DNA of 64,000 nt from CAWDVH01 sp963805705. GTDB lineage: Bacteria; Actinomycetota; Actinomycetes; Streptosporangiales; Streptosporangiaceae. Below the pieces are notes generated by a model. That model was given only the letters and a program-made list of their open reading frames with translations. It was not told the origin of the DNA and ran no database searches. Below, piece by piece: positions 16,352-25,713 of this stretch; within the stretch, counting starts at the first letter, position 1; every line of letters starts with the position of its first letter. The stretch spans positions 1,798,001 to 1,862,000 of the forward strand of contig CAWDVH010000001.1 in assembly GCA_963805705.1 (NCBI GenBank), in the 5' to 3' direction. A program made the translations under genes and the position numbers.

Positions 16352-17548
16352 ATGAGCGTCCCGACCGCCGAGTATCCCTACATTCGGGTCACGATCGACA
16401 CCAGCGGCCTCCAGCCCGCCGCGACGCGTGCCTTCGGCAACGTCGCGGTAGTCGGGTCGACCGGCGGCTTCGGCACGGCGACCCCGAACACCCCGGCCAT
16501 GATCGGCAGCGAGGCCGAGGCTCGCCGGTTGTTCGCCAACACCGATCCCGGCACGGGAGCGATCCTCGGCGACGGCGCGCAGGCCGGTGCGCTGTACCAC
16601 TCGGTCCGCGAGATCCTGCAGCAGCGGCCAGGCGCGTCCAGGGTCTACGCGGTGGCCACGGATGACGCCGCCGGCGCCCCGGAATGGGGTGATGCGCTGG
16701 CCTCGGTGGCGACGGCGCCGGTGCAGTTCGTGTGCCTGGCCCGCGTCACCGACCCGGCCACGCTCGCCCTGCTGAAGACCCACATCGAGGACGCTAGCGA
16801 GGCCGGCTCGAAACGGATCGGCGTCGCGATGGTCGACCCCGACCTCGCCGTCCCTGCGGGTCAGACGCTCGCCCAGGCCGCCGACGCCGCCTACGCCGGG
16901 CTGAAGAACGGGGACGGCAGGATGATCCTGACCGCAGCGCGGGTGGCCACCACCGGCGGCGCGCCCGTCTCGGACGTCGCGGCCGCCGTCATGGCCACGA
17001 TCGCCGGCTACGAACCGCAGGTCAGCGTGCTGCTGAAGCAGGTCAACGGCCTGTCGATCCCGCTGCCGCGCCAGTTCACCGGCACGGAGGTGGCCCAGCT
17101 CGCCGAGGTCGCGATGCTGCCGCTGCTCGACCCGGAGTACATCACCGGCGAGGGGCTCTTCCTCGGCTCGGGCCGCAGCTACAACCCGGCCGATCCCTCC
17201 CGGCTGTACGTGGACGTCGTCCGATTGCTCGACGACCTCGAGTTCCGGCTGAAGGCAGGCCTGATCGGTGCCATCGGCAACGTCCGGATCGACCGGCTCG
17301 GAATGGAGGGGCTGCGGACCAAGTTCGACTCCATCCTCGAGCCGCTGCTGTCCGCCCGGGTGATCGACGGCTACGCGGTGGACATCCCGGTGCTCCCGAT
17401 CCTCGAGACGGAGGAGGCCAATCGCTCCCCCGGCGCGGCGGCGACCCTGACGAACAGCCGCCTGAGCCGGGCCGTCGAGGTGCTGCTGACCGTGACCCTC
17501 TCCGGCGTCGTGCATTTCCTCGACGTCCGCGTCGCACTCACCGCCTGA
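16352..17548 (+). CDS. Contractile tail sheath protein
   Basis: A 398-residue sheath subunit, the polymer that shortens to drive the tube through a target envelope. The C-terminal domain is diagnostic: GPxxI-like entry near FRLKAGLIGAIGNV, then IDGYAVDIPVL and VEVLLTVTLSGVVHFLDVRV, which are the interlocking strands of sheath proteins. The N-terminal part (VTIDTSGLQP, VAVVGSTGG) fits the variable outer domain. Start ATG 16352 follows GAAGGAGAACC. Only this sheath copy is present, unlike Afp/PVC clusters with three. The tube gene follows 54 bases later. Confidence 0.9.
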   Translation: MSVPTAEYPYIRVTIDTSGLQPAATRAFGNVAVVGSTGGFGTATPNTPAMIGSEAEARRLFANTDPGTGAILGDGAQAGALYHSVREILQQRPGASRVYAVATDDAAGAPEWGDALASVATAPVQFVCLARVTDPATLALLKTHIEDASEAGSKRIGVAMVDPDLAVPAGQTLAQAADAAYAGLKNGDGRMILTAARVATTGGAPVSDVAAAVMATIAGYEPQVSVLLKQVNGLSIPLPRQFTGTEVAQLAEVAMLPLLDPEYITGEGLFLGSGRSYNPADPSRLYVDVVRLLDDLEFRLKAGLIGAIGNVRIDRLGMEGLRTKFDSILEPLLSARVIDGYAVDIPVLPILETEEANRSPGAAATLTNSRLSRAVEVLLTVTLSGVVHFLDVRVALTA

Positions 17549-17602
17549 CCAGCACCCGCCTGACCACATCCGGCTGAAGACTACTGGCGAAAGGCAGCTC
17601 CT

Positions 17603-18043
17603 ATGCCCACATGGACCAACTCCCGGCTGGCGGTCGTCGTCAACGGCGATACGGCACACCCACTGACCCCGATCGACTCGTTCTCCCCCACGTTCTCGCT
17701 CAACACCGAGGTGGTGCACTCGATCGAGGCAACGCACATCGGCTGGATCGCCAACCCGGACAGCTTCACGTTCTCCCTGTCGGTCAAGGCGATCGGCGGT
17801 GCCGCGGCCGCCCTGACCCAGCTCGCCCTGCAGGGCACAGAGTTCACGATCGGCCTCTACAAGCAGGCCGGCAGTACGGACGAGTGGGACTTCACCAACA
17901 TCGTCCTGACCAAGTGCCTGATCACCTCGGCGAGTCCGTCGAACGCGACGGTCAGCGGTGCGCCGGTGGCCACGTTCTCCGGGATCAGCCGGCATGCGGG
18001 CATCAACAACGACAGCATCTCGCGACCGACGTTCACGGCCTGA
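17603..18043 (+). CDS. Tail tube protein
   Basis: A 146-residue beta-rich protein in the tube position directly after the sheath. It shows the alternating polar/hydrophobic strands of gp19/Hcp-like subunits (LAVVVNGDTAHP, FSFSLSVK-type strands, FTIGLYKQAG) and ends with the short SRPTFTA tail. Hexameric rings of this protein would stack to form the rigid inner channel. Start ATG 17603 has GAAAGGCAG upstream. A single tube gene is present. Assignment rests on position, size and strand pattern rather than a sharp motif. Confidence 0.78.
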   Translation: MPTWTNSRLAVVVNGDTAHPLTPIDSFSPTFSLNTEVVHSIEATHIGWIANPDSFTFSLSVKAIGGAAAALTQLALQGTEFTIGLYKQAGSTDEWDFTNIVLTKCLITSASPSNATVSGAPVATFSGISRHAGINNDSISRPTFTA

Positions 18044-18054
18044 GGGACGGGCAG

Positions 18055-18363
18055 ATGGACGCCGGGAGCTGGGGGCGCGTCGACCCGGACGCGCTCGCGC
18101 GCGACGATGCCGCGGCCGATCCCGTGGGCGGCCGGGTCGACCGAACCGGGATCGCGCTGGTGCGACGGGGCGAGACGGTCGTGCCGGACGGCGACAGCCA
18201 CGCGGTGGTCGGGTCCGGGCTGGCCGCGACGTCGGAGGGCCTCGTGCTGGAGATCCCCGTGACCGTGGAGATCGGGCCGAGTGTCGAGGAGATCACCGAG
18301 GCGGCGGCGCAACGGGCCCTTCGGCAACTGCGCGAGGCGTTCGCCGCCCGCGCGATCGGCTGA
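18055..18363 (+). CDS. Small injection-system protein (possible chaperone/adaptor)
   Basis: A 102-residue protein, not recognised. The first half is loop-rich and charged. The second half has a strand followed by a long amphipathic helix: IPVTVEIGPSVEEITEAAAQ, then RALRQLREAFAAR. A similar strand-helix unit (VPVTVRVSPDA, then AVTEAVAAACTR) begins the next protein. It sits where phages encode tape-measure chaperones. Start ATG 18055 follows GAGGGACGGGCAG. It could load the neighbouring large protein onto or into the tube; this is inference from position only. Confidence 0.6.
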   Translation: MDAGSWGRVDPDALARDDAAADPVGGRVDRTGIALVRRGETVVPDGDSHAVVGSGLAATSEGLVLEIPVTVEIGPSVEEITEAAAQRALRQLREAFAARAIG

Positions 18364-18371
18364 GCCGGACG

Positions 18372-21326
18372 ATGACGATACAGGACGAGACCCGGTTCGA
18401 CGGCATCGCGCCGCCTTCGCCCCGGTTGCGCGTTCCGGTCACGGTGCGGGTCAGCCCGGACGCCGCGGGCGACCTGCCGAACGGCGATGTCCGGGCCGCC
18501 GTGACCGAGGCGGTGGCGGCCGCCTGCACCCGGTTCCCGCTCTCCGCCCTGGGGGTGCGGCTGGACGACGTGACCTCGGTGCGCGTGGACGTCCGCCCGT
18601 CCGGAGCCGGTCCTGACGTCCCGGAGTCGCTCCTGGAAGCCGCGGCGAACGGTGCGCGCGAGGGCGCCGCACGGGCCGGCTTCCGGTCCGGCCCGCGGCG
18701 GCCGGGGCGGACCCGCGTGACCGGACCCGCCGGGGAGCCCTTCGACCCGGCCCGCGTCCGGCACCGGGCGAACGGCACGACCTACGTCGTCCCCTTCTTC
18801 GACGGCGAGACGATCGAGGTCCCGGTGCGTGACGCGGACGGCCCGAGCCGGTCCGGCCGGCACATGCCGTCGGTGCCCGGCCCCAAGGTGGCACTGACCG
18901 TGGAGGAGGCGGTGAATCTCGCCTGGCGCTGGCACCTCTACCGGCGGGGCCGTCCGGCTTTCGACCGCGAACTCCCTGGCTACCACGGCTTCATCCGGAC
19001 GACGAGCGGCGCGTTCCTGCGCTACCTGTTCCTCACCCGAGTGGACAGAATCGGCCCGGATGGCAACCCCCTGCCGGGCCATTACAGCTATCGCATGGTC
19101 CTCGACACAGAGAGCGTCCAGGACCAAGGCCGGGGCGTGCAGAGCTTTACTTTCAACGCCATCCTCTACGATGGCGGCCCGGGAGGTGCGACGTACTCGT
19201 TGCCGACGTCGGGAAATCCCGAGGGCACCTACGCCATGGGTGGCGTGGAGATCCCCATCGTCTTTGCCAGGCAGGAGATCGAGCGCGGGCGGGCCGCGCC
19301 GGGAGCCGCCTTTCCCGGGTACACCGCCCTGGACGGCGAGACGGGGAAGCCGGACGACTCCGAACTCGACCCGCCACCGCCGCCGGACGACGAGCCGTCG
19401 GCGCTCCCCGTCCGGGAACCACCGCGCTCGCCCGCCGGCACCCAGGCCGCTCTGCCCGGCGACCCGTTCGCGCCGCCGGTCACGATGGTCTGCGCACCCT
19501 ACCTGGTCGAACCGCAGGTCTCGGCGCTGAACGACGCCGGCAACCTCTCGGGCCGGATCCGTTCCCTGGCGGCGGTCTTGTCGATCGACGAATGCGCCTA
19601 CGCCGGCACGTTCGCCCTGCACTGCGCGGCGGCGATCGCCGGCCGGGCCCGGGGCGTGGCGTGGGCGAACATCACCTCGGCGACCACGACCGATGTCACG
19701 GTGCACCCGGACGGCACCGGCAACAACGGCTTCGTGCACGTCAAGCCCACTCCAACCCCAGAGCTGATCTGGCTGCAAAGGCTCGCCGGGATCGCCCGCG
19801 AGGTGGGCAACTTCGCCGCAGATGTCGTCGCGACCTACATGGCCCCTGGCAACAGCCGGCTGGTGTCGCCCTTCGCCGGTGCCGATGCCGATGCCGCGGG
19901 CTGGGTGATCCGCTTCATCGGCGACTTCGACGCGGCCCTGCGGCTCGGCTACGAGACGGTGTTCGCCGAGACGTGCCGGGCGATCATGCTTCAGCAGCTG
20001 CGCAGCTCGTACACGGGCATCACCGCGCGGCAGGAGCAGAAGAACTTCGACGCCCTGGTCGAGGACATCGGCACGAAGCTGGAGATCCTCGGGGACGTCG
20101 TGCTGTGGCCGACTGTGCTGCTGAACGCGATCAGTCACGCCAAGGACGTCTACATGTCCGAGGGCACGGTGCGGGAGATCCTGTCCATGCAGGAGGTGAT
20201 CTCCGCCGGCGAGGGTGACGTGACCTACCTGCCGGCGCCGATCGACTCAACGCCGCAGCGCGTGCTGGCCATCGTGGGCGGCGACCGGATCGAGCGGCGC
20301 GGTGGCGAGCGGGTCGCCGTCCACGAGGGCAGGGCCTGGACAGCGGACGAGCTGCGGGAGACGATCAACCAGCGCCGTCGTCTGCTGAACATGAGCGACC
20401 CGATCTTCTACCAGGTGCCGGACCTGCAGCGGATCGTCTTCGGTCGCGAGCAGGATCGCGGGTTCCTGGTGAGCTACCTGCGCGACCTCCTGAAGGAGAT
20501 GCAGGCCGCCAACGAGAAGATGACCCGCAAGTCTTCCGACATCGACGACGGGGCCTACTTCGCGCTCGAGGCGTCGCAGTACGTCAAGCGTGAGGGCGGA
20601 CGCGACTGGCGAGGACTGCGCTACACCCTGCAGGGCATCCACCAGCTGGCCGACGACCTGCTGGTGTCCGAAGTGGCCGGCGACTACTCGTACACCGCGG
20701 GCGTCAACCAGGCGATCGACCACAAGGCCGACAAGGACGAGCTGATCGCGATCGCCTCGTCGTTCGGGATCATCGTGCTCAGCCTGCTCTGTGCACCGCT
20801 CGGGGCGGTCGCCGCCGGGGCGATCACGGCCGTCGCGAGCATCGCGTTCGCCGTCCACGACGTCCTCGACGCGCGGCGGCAGACTGACCTGTACACCGCT
20901 CTGGAGGACCCCGAGCTGTTTGAGCACTGGCAGGACGTGCAGCTCGCCCAGATGATGGCCGCCGTCTCGGTCGCGTTCGCCGTATTCGACGCGTTCGCCG
21001 TGGGCAAGGCCGCGCACGCCCTCACCACGGCGGCTCGCGACACTCTCCTGGTGGCGGAGAAGGCCGGTGTGAGAACGGCTTTCCGGCTGGCCGCGCAGGA
21101 GATACGCGAAGGGGTGCTCCGGGGCCTGACCGAGGAGGTTCTCAAACGTGCCGTGGCCCAGGCGGTCGCCGAGGCGACCGTCGTGGCCGTGATGAACGAG
21201 GTCCTGCCGCACGTCGTCATGCCGGTCCTGGCGCCGTGGATCCGTAAGCAGGCCCAGGAGCACGGCACCTTGGCCGAAGTGGACGACGCCCTCGGCCCGC
21301 TCGCCGGTCCCGGAGGGACACCATGA
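18372..21326 (+). CDS. 984-aa injection-system protein with hydrophobic segments (putative effector or tape-measure substitute)
   Basis: This is the largest product of the operon and I know no family for it. Residues 1-75 resemble the strand-helix unit of the preceding small protein. A Pro/Asp-rich linker lies at about 333-357. The C-terminal third is helical, with strongly hydrophobic stretches at about 795-830 (IIVLSLLCAPLGAVAAGAI) and 856-878. Tape-measure proteins are helical throughout, which the N-terminal half is not, so a membrane-inserting or carrier effector is equally plausible. ATG 18372 is 8 bases after the preceding stop, and the gene overlaps the next by ATGA. Composition matches its neighbours. 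Confidence 0.65.
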   Translation: MTIQDETRFDGIAPPSPRLRVPVTVRVSPDAAGDLPNGDVRAAVTEAVAAACTRFPLSALGVRLDDVTSVRVDVRPSGAGPDVPESLLEAAANGAREGAARAGFRSGPRRPGRTRVTGPAGEPFDPARVRHRANGTTYVVPFFDGETIEVPVRDADGPSRSGRHMPSVPGPKVALTVEEAVNLAWRWHLYRRGRPAFDRELPGYHGFIRTTSGAFLRYLFLTRVDRIGPDGNPLPGHYSYRMVLDTESVQDQGRGVQSFTFNAILYDGGPGGATYSLPTSGNPEGTYAMGGVEIPIVFARQEIERGRAAPGAAFPGYTALDGETGKPDDSELDPPPPPDDEPSALPVREPPRSPAGTQAALPGDPFAPPVTMVCAPYLVEPQVSALNDAGNLSGRIRSLAAVLSIDECAYAGTFALHCAAAIAGRARGVAWANITSATTTDVTVHPDGTGNNGFVHVKPTPTPELIWLQRLAGIAREVGNFAADVVATYMAPGNSRLVSPFAGADADAAGWVIRFIGDFDAALRLGYETVFAETCRAIMLQQLRSSYTGITARQEQKNFDALVEDIGTKLEILGDVVLWPTVLLNAISHAKDVYMSEGTVREILSMQEVISAGEGDVTYLPAPIDSTPQRVLAIVGGDRIERRGGERVAVHEGRAWTADELRETINQRRRLLNMSDPIFYQVPDLQRIVFGREQDRGFLVSYLRDLLKEMQAANEKMTRKSSDIDDGAYFALEASQYVKREGGRDWRGLRYTLQGIHQLADDLLVSEVAGDYSYTAGVNQAIDHKADKDELIAIASSFGIIVLSLLCAPLGAVAAGAITAVASIAFAVHDVLDARRQTDLYTALEDPELFEHWQDVQLAQMMAAVSVAFAVFDAFAVGKAAHALTTAARDTLLVAEKAGVRTAFRLAAQEIREGVLRGLTEEVLKRAVAQAVAEATVVAVMNEVLPHVVMPVLAPWIRKQAQEHGTLAEVDDALGPLAGPGGTP

Positions 21327-22768
21327 CGATCGACATCGAAGCGCTCCGGCCCGGTCTCCGGCAGTTCGCCCGCGAGCAGGCGCCGGAGCTGGGGCGGCTG
21401 CAGAAGGCCCTGGCGATCCTCTACCGGGACCGGACCGGGGGGCGGACCATCGAGGAGATCACCGAGACCGTGCTGCTGAGTATCGTGCGGGCCCACGAAC
21501 AGCGCACGGAAGCAGCTCTGAAATCGCTGAACAACGCGATGGGACGGGTGCTGTCGGACGTCGAGGCGACGCGGCGGGCGGGTGCCACGGCGGCCCGGCT
21601 GCGAGACCGTGCGCTGCGCACGTCCGACCTGCGGGCGATCGCGCGGGCCGCGGACGACCTGATGACATTCGAGGACGCCGTGAAGGGCCGGATCGCCGCG
21701 CACGACGAGGAACTCGGCCTTGCCGTCGAGGACGCGCTTCGCGGTCCGGGTGCCGCGCCCGGGCCGGCCCCGATCGGTGCCCTGAACCGGGCGCTGGGCC
21801 GGGGCGGCGACGTCCGCGGGCTGTCCGAGGCGGTGCTGGAGTCGTGGCGGTCCGGGCACACGCTGCCGGAGCGCGGGATCGCCTACGCGGTGCCGAACGC
21901 GGCTGAACCCCGGCTCGTGGCGGCGATGGGCCGGCTTGAGGACGCGATCGACGCTTACCGGAGGAACCCCGGTGCCGACGCCGCCGCGGCCGCCGCGGCC
22001 GCCGACCGGCTGCAGCGCGAGTACGCGGCCGCCAGCGAGATGCTGCGCCAGGCGTCCGGCGACTTCGAGGCCGTCGTCACCGGCGACGTCCTGCCCGGAC
22101 GGAAGCTGCCCCCCGGCGCGCCGCCCCGCACCGGAGCCTCGGCCGAGGTCGCCGCCAAGGCCGACGCGGTGCGGGCCAAGCTGGCGGCGAACCCCGCCCT
22201 GGTCGACGCGCCACGCGCGGACCTGTTCACCGAGCTGCACTTCAGCGACCTGGACGCGCTGGCCGAGGGCAACCTGCGCGAACCGATGGTCCGCGACCGG
22301 CTGGAGCGCGTCCTGCTCACGCCGTCGCAGATCCGGGGCCTGAAGACGGTGCCGCCCGGGCTGGCCGCCCGCCTGGCCCGCTGGGTCGAGGGCTGGCAAC
22401 GCGCCCACCTGATCGGGGCGGGGTTCGGCGGCGAGCTGATCGAGGGCATCATGCTCGCGCCCGAAGGGATCAACCAGCTGGTGCAGAACAAGGGCTTCGA
22501 GGACATCCTCCGCCGGGCGTACGGCGCCGGGGCGGAAATCCCGCTGACGGCCAGGGCCAGGGGACGGCGGCTGGCCGTGCCGCTGCGGGACGGGACGACG
22601 GAGATCGTCGACGTCCTGGACTCGGTGCACTACGAGGTGCCCCGGCGGGGCCGGCCACCCATCGTGTTCGACATCACCGTGCATCCCGACGGCAGCTGGT
22701 CCGCTACGCACCACGGCAGCCTCGACGGCGTCTGGGACCCAGCCGTCCCGCTGGCGGGTGCGCGATGA
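21323..22768 (+). CDS. Putative injection-system effector with C-terminal polymorphic-toxin nuclease-like domain
   Basis: A 481-residue protein. Residues 1-340 are helical and charged, as in tape-measure or carrier modules, with an Ala-rich run at 218-227. The C-terminal ~130 residues contain RAHLIGAGFGGE (360-371, His362), GIMLAP and NQLVQN (384-389), then a beta-rich ending. From memory this pattern resembles the polymorphic toxin type 4 family of predicted nucleases; I could not verify it. Toxin domains at the C-terminus of tail-associated proteins are how injection systems carry payloads. It overlaps both neighbours by ATGA, so it is made with the particle. No immunity gene follows directly. 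Confidence 0.65.
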   Translation: MTIDIEALRPGLRQFAREQAPELGRLQKALAILYRDRTGGRTIEEITETVLLSIVRAHEQRTEAALKSLNNAMGRVLSDVEATRRAGATAARLRDRALRTSDLRAIARAADDLMTFEDAVKGRIAAHDEELGLAVEDALRGPGAAPGPAPIGALNRALGRGGDVRGLSEAVLESWRSGHTLPERGIAYAVPNAAEPRLVAAMGRLEDAIDAYRRNPGADAAAAAAAADRLQREYAAASEMLRQASGDFEAVVTGDVLPGRKLPPGAPPRTGASAEVAAKADAVRAKLAANPALVDAPRADLFTELHFSDLDALAEGNLREPMVRDRLERVLLTPSQIRGLKTVPPGLAARLARWVEGWQRAHLIGAGFGGELIEGIMLAPEGINQLVQNKGFEDILRRAYGAGAEIPLTARARGRRLAVPLRDGTTEIVDVLDSVHYEVPRRGRPPIVFDITVHPDGSWSATHHGSLDGVWDPAVPLAGAR

Positions 22769-23262
22769 GCGACCGCTCGTTCGTCGAGGAGTTCCAGCAC
22801 CTGCCGTCGGCGGTGCTGATCGACCTCCCGCTCGCCGTGCCGCTTTTCGCCGTCAGCCGGATGTCGCTGAGCGAGTCCTACTCGATGCCGCCGGTCGGGG
22901 CCTCCGCGTTCCGGGTCGCGACGAGCGCCTCGACCGACACCGTCTCGCTGAGTGCCCTGCTGGTCGGGCCGCAGCGGCTGCTCTGGAAGAAGGACCTGGA
23001 ACTGGTCGCGGCCGCCAGCCGCAGCGGCGGCTCGCTGGGCGCCTGGACGGGCGGGAAGCTCGCCGGGGTGACCCTGGTCAGCACCCTCGTCACTCGTACG
23101 AACATGCAGGTCACGGAGCTGTCGTTCACAGCGGCGGCCCAGCGGATCGACTGCATCGAGGTCAGCCTGACCATGCGGCACGTCCCCCAGCCCGGCCCGC
23201 TCGACGCCCTCGTGGACCTCGGTGCCACGGCCGCGCTCTCGGTCACGGAGTTCCTGACATGA
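22765..23262 (+). CDS. Dit-like baseplate protein
   Basis: A 165-residue beta-rich protein that resembles the distal-tail (Dit-like) family found in contractile phage and R-type tailocin baseplates. It has an N-terminal hydrophobic strand set (LPSAVLIDLPLAVPLFAVSR), a central basic linker, and the ending TELSFTAAAQRIDCIEVSL then MRHV. Dit-like proteins ring the tube where it meets the hub. It lies immediately before the hub genes with 4-base overlaps on both sides. Assignment is by pattern and position. Confidence 0.6.
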   Translation: MSDRSFVEEFQHLPSAVLIDLPLAVPLFAVSRMSLSESYSMPPVGASAFRVATSASTDTVSLSALLVGPQRLLWKKDLELVAAASRSGGSLGAWTGGKLAGVTLVSTLVTRTNMQVTELSFTAAAQRIDCIEVSLTMRHVPQPGPLDALVDLGATAALSVTEFLT

Positions 23263-23849
23263 CGCTGCCCGCCGGGTGGCTCCCCGTGCCGCTCAACCCG
23301 GACGGCGGCCTGCCGCAGGGTGCCGTACTGCCTGCGCCGGACGGCGACCTGCGCCTGGTCCTGGTCGCGGTCGCACCGGATCTGGCCGCCGTCCTCAGCG
23401 CTCCGCCGGACCTCACGGTGAGCACGTCGGCCGACCAGCTCGACGTCCGCTCCGGGCCGGGGCGCGCCGCTTCGGGCGACGTCCGGACGACCGCCGCGTC
23501 CACTGCCCTGGCCGCACTGACCGCCTCGCCAGGGACGACGCTGTCGGCCGAGCAGGTGCGGGTCGTCGTCCTGGTGGTGTCCGGACGACGGGTGGTGGCG
23601 GCACTGCCCGCGCTGCCCGGCCGGGCGCTCACGGTGCTGGACGGCGGCCGGCTCCGCGGCCACCTGTGGATCGACGAGATCACGGTGACCGCAGGCAGTC
23701 TCATCGGGGCCGGCCCGACCGGGACGAAGGTCGTGCTCGGCTGGCGAACCCTGACCTCAGGGGCGGCGTCGGCTCCGGCCGGCACCGAAGCCACGCCGGG
23801 CGGAACACCAGCGGCGGACGAGGAGGACCCGTATGCCCACCTCGTCTAA
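23259..23849 (+). CDS. Injection-system protein between Dit-like and hub (unknown)
   Basis: A 196-residue beta-rich, Pro/Ala-rich protein with a disordered C-terminal tail ending in EEDPYAHLV. No LysM motif is visible, although this is where Afp/PVC-type clusters often place a LysM connector (Afp7-like). It overlaps the preceding gene by 4 bases and the hub gene by 17. It may be a hub adaptor, but no function can be assigned from sequence. Confidence 0.6.
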   Translation: MTLPAGWLPVPLNPDGGLPQGAVLPAPDGDLRLVLVAVAPDLAAVLSAPPDLTVSTSADQLDVRSGPGRAASGDVRTTAASTALAALTASPGTTLSAEQVRVVVLVVSGRRVVAALPALPGRALTVLDGGRLRGHLWIDEITVTAGSLIGAGPTGTKVVLGWRTLTSGAASAPAGTEATPGGTPAADEEDPYAHLV

Positions 23850-25713
23850 GGTCGGCTTCGACGCCGGCTGGCGGCTGGAGTTCCGGCCCGACACCCCGGC
23901 CGCGGCGATGGCCGACCCCGTGGTGACCGTGGACCGCTCCGGCTACGACGCCGACGTCCAGGTCGGATTCGAGAGCACCTGGAGTTCGCCCACGTTCACG
24001 GTCACCGTGGACGGCATGCGCCAGGCGGACGTCGACGCGATCCTCAGCCGCAACTGCTCGATCGTCACCGTCGCGCTGGGCTGGCGGGACACCCCGGGAT
24101 CGTTCCTCGCGGCCGGGGCCAACCTGCTGGCCGCGGCCGGGCTCGGCGGCTCGAAGACGTCCGCGCTGCCGACCGTCCTGACCGGAAGGATCACCGCGCT
24201 CGAGCGGACCGCGGGCGACGTCCGCTACCGCACCAGGTTCAGCGGTATCGATGCGGTCTGGTCCCGTCTGCAGACGGCCCAGCTGGGCGACGCGACCCTG
24301 CCGCCGCCAACCACCGCCGGCGCCCTCATCACCGCGCTGTGCGGGCGGCTCACCCCGCCGGTCCCGGTCGCCGTCGAGGGTGACGACCGGAAGCTGGAGG
24401 GTGTCGTCGACCCGCGCCCGACGGACCGGGTGGCGGACGCTCTGCAGGCCCTGGCCAGGGTCGCGTTCCCCGAGGCACCCGGCGGCCGGGTCCCGCTGCT
24501 GCTGCGCGACGGCACCGTGCACGTCGGTGCGTGGACAACGTCAGTGACCGGCGGCTCGCGACACCGCCTGGACGCGTCGGGCGGCCTGGTCGATGCCACT
24601 CCGGCTCCCTACGAGCACGACGACCCGGCTAAGAGCGACCCGTTCGCGACCTCCACCGCCGACGCCTGGGACGTGTCGCTGCTCGGCCGGCCCGATATCA
24701 AGGTCGGCGACATCGCCGAGATCGGCCTGCCGAAGACCGTGACCAAGTCGCCGCCCGGCGGCGCGGCGGCCGTGCTCGGTGCCCTCGGTGCCCTCGGTGC
24801 GCTGGCCGCACCCGTCGTCGGCCTGCTGACCGGTGCCGCCACCATCTCGCCGCGAGACTTCCGGGTGCTCTCGGTCAGCCACGTCCTCGGCCGGACAACG
24901 GGTTTCAGTACTACGCTGCGGGTCGAGGGCGTGGACGGCGGGCCGAGGCAACCGGGCCCGGCGCACGAGGCGAACCGGGTCGCGGAGAGCATCGATGCCC
25001 GGATCGGGGCCGTGGGCCAGGCCCGGCGGCCGATCGACGTAGGCATCGTGACCGGCCAGTCGGTGATCGAGGCGGAGACCCCGGGCGTAGCCCCGGCGCA
25101 GCGGCTCGGCCTGGATAGCGGCCTGGCCGAGGCGCCCCCGCCCAACCTCGTCGTCCGGGGCGAGCTCGACTCCCCGCGTACCCACCTGGTGGATAAGCCG
25201 TACCTCACGCCGTTCGCGTTCGGCGGCACCGGCCTCGTCATCCCGCACTACCCCGGCACTCGCGTCGTGCAGCTGAATCACGCCGGTGACCAGCGCAACG
25301 CGGTGGTCGCGGGGTGCGTCTGGCCGGAGGACACCGAGCCGGTCAGCCAGCTGGGCGACTGGTGGCTGACGCTGCCCACGCAGGTCTCGCCCGCCGACTC
25401 GGGCAAGAACGTGACCCCGGCACCCTCCGGGCCCGTCGCCAGTGACCTGATCAACGCGGACGGCGGCCGGGTGATCAACGTCAAGGGCTTCGAGATCACT
25501 GTCGGGCAGAGCCTCATGCCGACGGTCGGCGGCCGGCCCGATGACGCCGCACCCGGCACCCTGACGATCCGCAGCGCCGGCGGCAACGCCTCGATCTCGA
25601 TTGACACTCACGGCAACGTCTCGATCTCCACCGACAAGGAGATCCGGTTCAGCGGGCAGAAGGTAGTGATGTCGGTGTCCGACGGCGTCGAGATCGAAAA
25701 GAGGTCGACGTGA
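23833..25713 (+). CDS. Baseplate hub-spike protein (gpD/VgrG-like)
   Basis: A 626-residue fused hub and spike. The N-terminal ~380 residues resemble phage late-control gpD/gp27, including FTVTVDGMRQADVD and a Gly/Ala-rich insertion at about 310-335. An OB-fold-like gp5 region follows at about 440-520 (LVIPHYPGTRVVQLN). The C-terminus has the spike beta-helix signature: TLTIRSAGGNASISID, then HGNVSISTDKEIRFSG and VSDGVEI. This trimeric spike punctures the target. Start ATG 23833 has GGAGGACCCGT upstream. The last codon overlaps the gp25 gene start. Confidence 0.85.
   Translation: MPTSSKVGFDAGWRLEFRPDTPAAAMADPVVTVDRSGYDADVQVGFESTWSSPTFTVTVDGMRQADVDAILSRNCSIVTVALGWRDTPGSFLAAGANLLAAAGLGGSKTSALPTVLTGRITALERTAGDVRYRTRFSGIDAVWSRLQTAQLGDATLPPPTTAGALITALCGRLTPPVPVAVEGDDRKLEGVVDPRPTDRVADALQALARVAFPEAPGGRVPLLLRDGTVHVGAWTTSVTGGSRHRLDASGGLVDATPAPYEHDDPAKSDPFATSTADAWDVSLLGRPDIKVGDIAEIGLPKTVTKSPPGGAAAVLGALGALGALAAPVVGLLTGAATISPRDFRVLSVSHVLGRTTGFSTTLRVEGVDGGPRQPGPAHEANRVAESIDARIGAVGQARRPIDVGIVTGQSVIEAETPGVAPAQRLGLDSGLAEAPPPNLVVRGELDSPRTHLVDKPYLTPFAFGGTGLVIPHYPGTRVVQLNHAGDQRNAVVAGCVWPEDTEPVSQLGDWWLTLPTQVSPADSGKNVTPAPSGPVASDLINADGGRVINVKGFEITVGQSLMPTVGGRPDDAAPGTLTIRSAGGNASISIDTHGNVSISTDKEIRFSGQKVVMSVSDGVEIEKRST

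Noticed and set aside
18033..22714. Long minus-strand open frames (up to ~700 codons) opposite the injection-system genes
   Set aside because: They are Arg/His/Gly-rich antisense translations of the high-GC coding strand, without ribosome sites or recognisable domains.
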